Shown here piece after piece: positions 1-6,259 of a stretch of DNA of 7,103 bases. The notes under the pieces were generated by a model that did not search any database, was not told the origin of the DNA, and saw nothing but the letters and a program-made list of their open reading frames with translations. The DNA lies in the NCBI RefSeq assembly GCF_902388705.1, contig NZ_CABMQJ010000079.1, positions 1 through 7,103 of the forward strand. The letters are read 5' to 3'. The DNA comes from an uncultured Alistipes sp. (GTDB lineage: Bacteria; Bacteroidota; Bacteroidia; Bacteroidales; Rikenellaceae). The translations under genes and the position numbers were made by a program. Positions within the stretch are counted from its first letter, which is position 1. Each line of letters begins with the position of its first letter.

Positions 1-1089
1 GGCAGGCTCCGCATCAGGGGGCGGGGCGGGACTCGTGTCCGGCAGGGCGACGACCTCGCCGATAACGGGGCGCAGTACGTGCAGCGTACTGTCCGCCGCC
101 AGCGCTTCGGCGTTTTTCAGCGGTTCGTCCCAGCGGTGTTTGGCGAGTGCGAATTTGGAGTGGTGCACGGTCATGATGTGCTTTGCGCCGAGGTCGTGGG
201 CGGCCTGCGCCAGCTGCCCGGGCATCGTGTGGATGTATTTCCAGGCTTCGTTGTACTGTCCGTTTTCGAGTACGGCCAAATCGATTCCCGGGAATCGGCG
301 CCCGATTTCGGCGAAGTGGCGGCCGTAACCGCCGTCGCCGCCGATATATACCTGCCGGGACGGAGTTTGCAGCAGGAACGACGCCCACAGCGACCGGTTG
401 GATTTGAGCCCGCGGCCCGAGAAGTGGCGCGACGGCAGGCAGTGTACCGTGAAGCTGTCGCCGGGTGCGGCCTGCTCGTTCCAGTCCAGCTCCACGATTT
501 TTGCCGGGTCGAAGCCCCAGTATTCGAAGTGCTCGCCGACGCCCAGCGGGCAGATTACCTTCCCGATGCGCCCTTTGAGTTCGGTGACGGTGCGGTAGTC
601 GAGGTGGTCCCAGTGGTCGTGCGTGATGACGAGGTAGTCTACGTCCGGCATCTGTTCCGGGCGGTAGGCGTCGGCCCCTTTGAACGGCTTGTTGAGAAAG
701 GCATAAGGCGCTCCCGCGCGGAATACCGGATCGACCAGTATGCGCCTGCCGTCGAGTTGGAGCAGGTAGGAGGAGTGGCCGAACCACACCGCCACGTCAC
801 TGTCCGGCGCGAGCGCATGCAGGTCCGTTTTGATGGCCGGGATTTCCGTTTCCGGCCGCAGGCCCTCCTTGTCGCGGAACAGGAATTCCAGCATTCCCCG
901 GATACGGCTCTTGTCGCCGGTCATCATCGGGCTCGCCTCCAGGTTGCGGAACTGTCCGTCGCGGTAGTTCGGCGAGCGCTGGATGCGCCCGAGCCGTTCG
1001 CCCCGGGGCAGGCGCCCGAACTGCGGCAGGCTGACGATGACGGCCGCTGCGATTGCCGCCGCGAGCGTTATGATTAATAAAATTCCCAT
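1..1089 (-). CDS. Membrane-anchored MBL-fold metallo-hydrolase, NAPE-PLD/UlaG-like (3' end outside window)
   Basis: Probable zinc-dependent hydrolase of the metallo-beta-lactamase fold. The 363 visible codons have no stop and run off the left edge. Residues 3-21 are a hydrophobic segment (ILLIITLAAAIAAAVIVSL) with no lipobox, so a membrane anchor placing the enzyme in the periplasm is likely (inference). The metal-site motifs are all present: THDHWDHLD (H157, H159, D161, H162), H222 in SRHFSGRG, D252 in YIGGDGGYG, and H309/H310 in TVHHSKF. The arrangement matches the NAPE-PLD/UlaG-like group, which acts on phosphodiesters, lactones or N-acyl phospholipids; the substrate here is unknown. A Pro/Ala-rich stretch (SPAPPPDAEPA) lies at the window edge, near the usual family length. 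I chose the ATG at 1089 because AGGGGA lies 7 nt upstream. An in-frame ATG at 1116 would add MFKNKRGRK, but those codons are AT-rich and include AGG and GGA, unlike the gene. It is divergent from the SusC/SusD operon. Confidence 0.87.
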   Translation of the reverse strand, partial: MGILLIITLAAAIAAAVIVSLPQFGRLPRGERLGRIQRSPNYRDGQFRNLEASPMMTGDKSRIRGMLEFLFRDKEGLRPETEIPAIKTDLHALAPDSDVAVWFGHSSYLLQLDGRRILVDPVFRAGAPYAFLNKPFKGADAYRPEQMPDVDYLVITHDHWDHLDYRTVTELKGRIGKVICPLGVGEHFEYWGFDPAKIVELDWNEQAAPGDSFTVHCLPSRHFSGRGLKSNRSLWASFLLQTPSRQVYIGGDGGYGRHFAEIGRRFPGIDLAVLENGQYNEAWKYIHTMPGQLAQAAHDLGAKHIMTVHHSKFALAKHRWDEPLKNAEALAADSTLHVLRPVIGEVVALPDTSPAPPPDAEPA

Positions 1090-1413
1090 TTTGCGTCCCC
1101 TTTTGTTTTTAAACATACTTTTTTTGGCTGGTTGTCGGTGCGAAGTTACCGTTTTTGCACCGGAAAATCACTACGCGAATTACGGTTCCAGCTACCTTTT
1201 TTACGTTTTTGCGACAGGCCGGCACGCCCGGATACCCTAACGCATCGGTCGGAAAACTATTGTGCAGGTGCGGTTTTGGCCTGTTTCGACTGTCGCGTTG
1301 GCGAAATAGTTGCCTGTTTTTTTAATTTTTTACCGAATATACACTAAAGTTTTATATTTTTGTCAATTATAGCTTTATTATCAGTGATGCCCGTTACGTC
1401 TTGTGTTCGAAAA
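1090..1413. other. Divergent AT-rich intergenic region
   Basis: These 324 bases separate the leftward hydrolase from the rightward susC-like gene and should hold both promoters. The region is far richer in A+T than the flanking genes. It carries about ten T-runs of four or more on the plus strand (for example 1106-1110, 1119-1125, 1152-1156, 1197-1202, 1206-1210, 1317-1323, 1326-1331) but only two comparable A-runs. Two related 15-mers, TTACCGTTTTTGCAC at 1146-1160 and TTACGTTTTTGCGAC at 1201-1215, start 55 bases apart. The only good promoter element I see is the plus-strand one at 1355-1362. For the minus strand there are only one-mismatch -7 candidates (TAACTTCG at 1141-1148, TAGTTTTC at 1252-1259, TATGTTTA at 1110-1117) without a well-placed -33 partner. 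I see no tRNA, riboswitch or convincing gene. Confidence 0.7.
1355..1362 (+). promoter_or_regulatory. Candidate Bacteroidota -7 promoter element for the susC/susD-like operon
   Basis: TATTTTTG is an exact match to TAnnTTTG, the -7 consensus of the Bacteroidota primary sigma factor. It would put the transcription start near 1367-1370, giving a leader of about 45 nt to the ATG at 1414. The -33 TTTG partner is poor: only a T-tract ending TTTA at 1329-1332, with a 22-base spacer, slightly longer than ideal. An AT-rich stretch can give this match by chance, so the call rests on the exact -7 match and its placement. Confidence 0.45.
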
Positions 1414-4400
1414 ATGTTGAGGCCGGTATGCCGGAGACTCCGGTTCGTCGTGCCCCTGCTCGTCTGTCTGTGCCTGGCGGTTCCCTCTGCGGCGCAGTCG
1501 GGTACGGTGCAGCATAAAATAGTGGTCAAAGGCCATGTCACCGATGCGGCGGGTACGCCCCTTGTCGGGGTTTCCGTCGTGGAACGGGGAACCTCCAACG
1601 GCGTGGCGACCCTCTCCGGCGGCGAGTTCTCGATGGGGGTGCTGCCCGGCGCCGTACTCGATGTTTCCTACATCGGGTATGTCGGCCGCAGTGTCGAAAC
1701 GGGCAACCGTACCGAATTCGATATCGTGCTGGAGGAGGATGTCAAAGCCATCGACGAGGTGATCGTGACGGCGCTGGGTATCGAACGCAATTATGCCGAC
1801 CTGACCTATTCGGCCGACAAGATAAAGGGCTCGCAGCTCACGGCGGTGAAAGACCCCAACCTGATTCTGTCGCTGTCGGGCAAATCGGCCGGCGTGCAGG
1901 TCAACAAGAACTCCTCCGGTGCCGGCGCCTCGGCCAAAGTGAGCATCCGCGGCGTGCGTTCGGTGGCCAGCGACAACCAGCCGCTCTACGTGGTCGACGG
2001 CATGCCGATTCTCAACTCCACGCCCGAGCAGGCCTATTCGGCCATCGGCGGTGTCGCCGATGCCGGGAACCGCGACGGCGGGGACGGCATTTCGAACCTC
2101 AATGCCGAAGACATCGAGAGCGTCTCGATTCTGAAAGGCGCCCCGGCCGCCGCGCTGTACGGAAGCCAGGCCGCCAACGGCGTAATCCTCATCACCACCA
2201 AGAAGGGCAACGCCCGCAAGCAGCAGCCCGTGACGTTCACCTCGAACCTCACGTTCCAGGCTCCGTTCAGCCTGCCCCGGTTCCAGAACCGCTACGGGGT
2301 GAGCGGCGGGGTCGAAAGCTGGGGAGCCCGCACGCAGATGAAAGCCCGGGACAATGCGGGCGACTTCTTCCGGACGGGTGTCACGGCGATAAATTCGGTT
2401 TCGGTCTCCTCGGGTACGGAGCAGATGCAGAGTTATTTCTCCTATGCCAATACGGCCGAGCGGGGAATCACGGGCTCGAACAGCCTGATGCGCCATAACT
2501 TCAACCTGCGCACCACGACCGATCTTTTCCGACAGCGGGTCAAACTCGACGGAAACATCAATTTCATGCGCCAGGTCGTCAAGGACAAGCCGGTGCCGGG
2601 CGGATTCTACATGAATCCGCTGGTCGGGCTCTACCGTTTCCCCCGCGGAGTGGACATCACGCCCTACCGCGAGCATTTCGAGGTTTACGATGCCGACCGC
2701 AAACTCAACGTGCAGGACTGGATAGCCCCGAGCGAGGATTTCGAGCAGAACCCCTACTGGATTGTCAACCGTATCCGCAGCAAGAGCATCCGCAACCGCA
2801 TTATGGCGTCGCTCGCGGCCGACTGGAAAGTGAACGACTGGCTCCGCCTCAAGGCCCGCGGCAACGTGGATTACATCAGCGACAAGGTGCGGCAGCGGTT
2901 CTACGCTTCGACTGCGCCCGCATTGGCCGGTGCCAACGGACGCTACATCGAAAACAGCTATGCCGAAACGCTCTTCAACGGCGAGGTGCTGGCCATGTTC
3001 GACCGGCGCTTCACCCCCGACTGGACGTTGAGCGCCACCGTCGGCGCCTCCCTGAACGACCGGACGGTCAATTCGCTGCGCATCGATTCCAAAACGGCGT
3101 CGCTCTATTATCCCAACGTGTTCAACGTCGCCAACATCGTCATGAACAGTTCGGCCTACGTCGACGAGCAAATCGACGCGCGGCGGCAGATACAGTCGCT
3201 TTTCGCCACGGCGTCGGTCAAATACGCCGAGAGCCTCAATTTCGAGGTGACGGGGCGCAACGACTGGGCTTCGACGCTCGCCTACACCTCGCACGAGGGC
3301 AGCGGGTTCTTTTACTATTCGCTGGGAACGTCGTGGGTAATCGGCAAGATGTTCAAGCTGCCCGCGTGGATCTCGTTCGCCAAGGTGCGCCTGACGTGGA
3401 GCCGCGTGGGCAATGACATTCCGATGTTCATCACCAATCCCAAGGCCCACATCACGGCGGGCGGGGGGATCAACGCAGCCGATGCGGCCCCGGGCACCGA
3501 CCTCAAGCCGGAGATGACCAACGCCCTCGAGGCGGGCCTCGAATGGCGCTTTTTCAGCGACAGGCTGGGCGTCAGCGCCACCTATTACAAGACCAATACG
3601 CACAACCAGTTCTTCAAACTGCCCGCCCTCTCGGGCGAGGCGTATGCCTTCCGCTACGAGAATGCCGGAAATATCGAAAACGAGGGCGTGGAGCTGTCGC
3701 TGGACACTTATCCGGTATACGGGGGCGCGCTTACGTGGCGTTCGACGGTGAACTTCGCACACAATAAGAACCGGGTGGTGAAACTCCACGACGAGTTGCG
3801 CGAATATGTCTACGGCCCGTCGAGTTTCTCCTCCTCCTACGCCATGAAACTGGTCGAGGGCGGATCGATCGGCGACATCTACGGCCGGGCTTTCGAGCGC
3901 GACGAAAACGGCCGGATACTTTACGAAACCGAGGGCGACAACACCGGCCTGCCCCGCACGACGGGCGACGGCAATACCGTGAAAGTCGGCAATGCCAATC
4001 CTGTTTTTTCGCTGTCGTGGAACAACTCCTTTTCCTACAAGGGCGTTTCGCTGTCGATGCTGGTGGACTGCCGCTACGGCGGCCGGCTTCTTTCGCAGAC
4101 GATGGCCGACATGGACTCCTTCGGCGTGACGAAGGCGACGGCCGACGCGCGCGATCGCGGCTACGTGATGCTCGAGGGGCAGCGCATCGACGATGTGAAA
4201 GGTTTTTACAAACTGGCCGGCGGCCGGGCCGGGGTGACGGAGTATTATATGTACGACGCCACGAACATCCGGTTGCGCGAGCTTTCGGTCTCCTATTCAC
4301 TGCCGCAGCGGCTGCTGCGCCGCACGGGCGTGCTGAGCGGCGTGACCGTGTCGCTGGTCGCCCGCAACCTGTTCTTTATTTACAACGCTGCGCCGTTCGA

Positions 4401-4503
4401 CCCCGACCTCGTCCTCTCGACGGGCAACGACAACCAGGGGATTGACGTGTACGGAATGCCCACCGTGCGGAGCATCGGATTCAACATCAAACTGGAATTT
4501 TAA
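1414..4503 (+). CDS. SusC/RagA-family TonB-linked outer membrane transporter
   Basis: Outer-membrane barrel that imports a ligand captured by its SusD-like partner, energised by TonB-ExbBD. It has 1029 residues from the chosen ATG, a normal length for the family. In order: signal peptide, residues 1-27 (basic CRRLR, hydrophobic core, PSAA before Q28); carboxypeptidase-regulatory-like domain, about 35-107 (KGHVTDAAGTPLVGVSV); TonB box DEVIVTA, 114-120; plug, about 132-262, with the SusC hallmark SIRGVRSV...QPLYVVDGMPI and then APAAALYGSQAANGVILITT; barrel to the terminal Phe (GFNIKLEF). There is no STN signalling domain, so direct anti-sigma signalling is not expected. The reading frame is open upstream to a TTG at 1360, but that codon lies inside the promoter candidate. 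ATG 1387 is possible but has AT-ending codons unlike the gene, and ATG 1414 gives a textbook signal peptide. Its SusD partner starts 3 nt downstream. The substrate is not deducible. Confidence 0.96.
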   Translation: MLRPVCRRLRFVVPLLVCLCLAVPSAAQSGTVQHKIVVKGHVTDAAGTPLVGVSVVERGTSNGVATLSGGEFSMGVLPGAVLDVSYIGYVGRSVETGNRTEFDIVLEEDVKAIDEVIVTALGIERNYADLTYSADKIKGSQLTAVKDPNLILSLSGKSAGVQVNKNSSGAGASAKVSIRGVRSVASDNQPLYVVDGMPILNSTPEQAYSAIGGVADAGNRDGGDGISNLNAEDIESVSILKGAPAAALYGSQAANGVILITTKKGNARKQQPVTFTSNLTFQAPFSLPRFQNRYGVSGGVESWGARTQMKARDNAGDFFRTGVTAINSVSVSSGTEQMQSYFSYANTAERGITGSNSLMRHNFNLRTTTDLFRQRVKLDGNINFMRQVVKDKPVPGGFYMNPLVGLYRFPRGVDITPYREHFEVYDADRKLNVQDWIAPSEDFEQNPYWIVNRIRSKSIRNRIMASLAADWKVNDWLRLKARGNVDYISDKVRQRFYASTAPALAGANGRYIENSYAETLFNGEVLAMFDRRFTPDWTLSATVGASLNDRTVNSLRIDSKTASLYYPNVFNVANIVMNSSAYVDEQIDARRQIQSLFATASVKYAESLNFEVTGRNDWASTLAYTSHEGSGFFYYSLGTSWVIGKMFKLPAWISFAKVRLTWSRVGNDIPMFITNPKAHITAGGGINAADAAPGTDLKPEMTNALEAGLEWRFFSDRLGVSATYYKTNTHNQFFKLPALSGEAYAFRYENAGNIENEGVELSLDTYPVYGGALTWRSTVNFAHNKNRVVKLHDELREYVYGPSSFSSSYAMKLVEGGSIGDIYGRAFERDENGRILYETEGDNTGLPRTTGDGNTVKVGNANPVFSLSWNNSFSYKGVSLSMLVDCRYGGRLLSQTMADMDSFGVTKATADARDRGYVMLEGQRIDDVKGFYKLAGGRAGVTEYYMYDATNIRLRELSVSYSLPQRLLRRTGVLSGVTVSLVARNLFFIYNAAPFDPDLVLSTGNDNQGIDVYGMPTVRSIGFNIKLEF

Positions 4504-4506
4504 CGG

Positions 4507-6138
4507 ATGAAACGCTGGTACATATATTTCCTGGCACTCTGCTGTGCAGGCTTCATCGGGGCCTGCACGGGCAATTTCCGGGATATAAACGATGACCGCT
4601 CGGGACTCACCGACGAAGACCTCGAGGCCGACAACAGCGGCCTGGGCTACCGCCTCGGGATTATCCAGCAGGGGATTTATTTCAATTACGACTTCGGCAA
4701 GGGCAAAAACTGGCCTTTCCAGCTTACGCAGAACCTCAATGCGGACATGTTCTCGGGCTACATGCACGACCCGAAACCGCTGCTGGGCGGCAGCCATAAT
4801 TCGGACTATAACCTGCAGGACGGCTGGAACAGCGCCATGTGGCAGTTTACCTACTCCTACGTCATGCCCGAGATATACCGGCTGGAGCAGACCGCACCGG
4901 AGCTGATGCCTGCGTTCTACGCCATTGCGAAGATACTCAAGGTGCTGGCCATGCACCGCGTGACGGATTATTACGGCCCCGTGATTTATACCCATTTCGG
5001 CAACAGCAGCGGAAGCGAGTATGCCCCCGACAGTCAGGAGGAGGTGTACATGCATTTCTTCGACGATTTGGACGAGGCGGTGCGGATACTGGCGGACTAT
5101 ATCGCCCAGCGGCCTGCGGCCAATGAATTCGCGCGGTTCGACATCCTGTTGGACGGCAGTTATTCCGCCTGGCTCCGCCTGGCCAATTCGCTGCGCATGC
5201 GCTTGGCCGTGCGCCTTGCCGTGGTTGCGCCGGAAAAAGCCCGGACGGAGTTCCGCAAAGCGCTGGCGGCGCCCGGCGGCGTAATCGAAACCAATACCTC
5301 GAATGCGGCCGTCGCTGCGTCGGGAGTCTATTCCAATCCGCTGGGCGAAATCAACCGCAACTGGAACGAGGCGGTCATGAACGCCTCGATGGAATCCATC
5401 CTGACGGGGTACGACGATCCGCGCCTGGCAAAGTTTTTCGAGCCGTGCCGCTCCGATTTAATCATCGCCGACGGGCAGGGCGGGGACGTGACGATAGACT
5501 TGAAAGGCCGATTCCACGGTATCCGGCAGGGTACGGCGTTTTCGCATAACTATTACGCCGCGTTTTCGCGCCTTGCAGTCGAAACCTCCACCGACGCTCC
5601 GCTGATGTGTGCTGCCGAGGTGTGGTTCCTGCGCGCCGAGGCGGCCCTGCGCGGATGGACATCCGAGAGTGCGGAAACGTGCTACCGTACCGGCGTCAAT
5701 ATCTCCTTCGCCCAGTGGCAGGTCGCCGGGGCCGACAGCTATCTTGCGGGCGACAATATCGCGGCCGATTACCGGGATCCCCTCGATTCGGAGAACGACA
5801 TTGCCGCCCGGTGCCGCGTGTCGCCCCGCTGGGACGAGAGCCTTACCGCCGAAATCAAACTCGAAAAGATTATTACCCAGAAATGGATAGCCATGTATCC
5901 CGAGGGGTGTGAGGCGTGGGCCGAACAGCGGCGCACGGGTTATCCGCGGTTGTTCCCCGTACGGTTCAACCACAGCCGGGGGCAGAGTATCGACACGGAA
6001 ACGATGATTCGCCGCCTGCCTTTCCCCGCGACGCTCGAAAACTCCGATCCGCTGCAGTACGAAGTGCTCATCAAGGCACTCGGCGGCCCGGATCACGGCG
6101 GCACCCGCCTGTGGTGGGATACCGGGCGTAATTTCTGA
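4507..6138 (+). CDS. SusD/RagB-like surface lipoprotein (SusD-like outer membrane lipoprotein family)
   Basis: Surface-exposed ligand-binding lipoprotein that acts as the lid of the SusC-like transporter encoded 3 nt upstream; the near-abutting genes suggest translational coupling. It has 543 residues. The signal peptide ends in the lipobox IGAC, so Cys20 would be lipidated. The mature start TGNFRDINDD resembles the NFxDIN opening common in this family. Other hallmarks are the helical repeat region with LKVLAMHRVTDYYGPV (145-159), SQEEVYMHFFDDLDEAV (176-192), WLRLANSLRMRLAVRLA (222-238), EVWFLRAEAALRGW (371-384), KIITQKWIAMYPEGCEAW (454-471) and the C-terminal RRLPFP...GGTRLWWDTG. These fit the RagB/SusD-like group typified by Pfam SusD-like families rather than classical starch-binding SusD (family placement from memory). 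The mature protein also has cysteines at 314, 368, 392, 436 and 468. There is no clear Shine-Dalgarno site before the ATG, as is usual in this phylum. The ligand could be glycan, peptide or other; sequence alone does not say. Confidence 0.95.
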   Translation: MKRWYIYFLALCCAGFIGACTGNFRDINDDRSGLTDEDLEADNSGLGYRLGIIQQGIYFNYDFGKGKNWPFQLTQNLNADMFSGYMHDPKPLLGGSHNSDYNLQDGWNSAMWQFTYSYVMPEIYRLEQTAPELMPAFYAIAKILKVLAMHRVTDYYGPVIYTHFGNSSGSEYAPDSQEEVYMHFFDDLDEAVRILADYIAQRPAANEFARFDILLDGSYSAWLRLANSLRMRLAVRLAVVAPEKARTEFRKALAAPGGVIETNTSNAAVAASGVYSNPLGEINRNWNEAVMNASMESILTGYDDPRLAKFFEPCRSDLIIADGQGGDVTIDLKGRFHGIRQGTAFSHNYYAAFSRLAVETSTDAPLMCAAEVWFLRAEAALRGWTSESAETCYRTGVNISFAQWQVAGADSYLAGDNIAADYRDPLDSENDIAARCRVSPRWDESLTAEIKLEKIITQKWIAMYPEGCEAWAEQRRTGYPRLFPVRFNHSRGQSIDTETMIRRLPFPATLENSDPLQYEVLIKALGGPDHGGTRLWWDTGRNF

Positions 6139-6183
6139 CACGCCGGGCCTGCGTGGATACCGGTTCCGCAGCCTTATGCACAG

Positions 6184-6213
6184 GGCGTCCCCTTCATGGG
6201 GACGCCGTTTTTT
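6184..6213 (+). terminator. Rho-independent terminator of the susC/susD-like operon
   Basis: A perfect 9-bp GC-rich stem (GGCGTCCCC at 6184-6192, GGGGACGCC at 6198-6206) with the 5-nt loop TTCAT is followed by GTTTTTTGTTTT. It starts 45 nt after the susD-like stop codon. The U-run exists only for rightward transcripts. Read leftward, the same stem is followed by CTGTGCATAAGG, so it should not work as an intrinsic terminator for the convergent gene. Confidence 0.9.
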
Positions 6214-6259
6214 GTTTTCACCCTCCCATTGCCCGTTCGTTTGTGCTGGCGTGCTTCCG

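Noticed and set aside
73..91. Inverted repeat with 7-bp arms (CAGTACG/CGTACTG) and a 5-nt loop
   Set aside because: It lies inside the hydrolase coding sequence with no T-run, and several 7-bp hairpins are expected by chance in 7 kb.
14..787. 257-codon minus-strand frame, Arg/Pro/Gly-rich
   Set aside because: It is an out-of-frame reading of the hydrolase gene on the same strand, and its composition is typical of a shifted GC-rich frame.
79..1077. 332-codon plus-strand frame opposite the hydrolase
   Set aside because: It is in the same codon register opposite a gene with a complete metallo-beta-lactamase motif set, so it is a composition shadow.
1141..1148. Possible minus-strand -7 element TAACTTCG for the hydrolase
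   Set aside because: It has one mismatch in the TTTG core, and the nearest TTTC/TTTT upstream is about 14-15 bases away rather than 19-21. I do not call it a promoter.
1381..3789. 802-codon open frame on the minus strand opposite the susC-like gene
   Set aside because: Its codons are exactly in register with the sense codons, so its stops would need sense TTA, CTA or TCA, which this GC-rich gene avoids. The product lacks recognisable domains, while the sense frame is a full SusC.
4151..4158. GCGATCGC octamer palindrome in the susC-like gene
   Set aside because: It is a single occurrence in GC-rich coding sequence, with no sign of a repeated motif.
4297..5055. 252-codon minus-strand frame spanning the susC/susD-like junction
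   Set aside because: It is in register opposite both sense genes and is explained by the scarcity of TTA, CTA and TCA codons.
5458..6141. 227-codon minus-strand frame opposite the end of the susD-like gene
   Set aside because: It has the same register effect, and the sense frame carries clear SusD-like motifs here.
6148..6173. Second possible hairpin (GGCCTGCG with CGCAGCC) before the terminator
   Set aside because: The stem needs a bulge, has a long loop and no T-run, so it adds nothing to the strong hairpin that follows.
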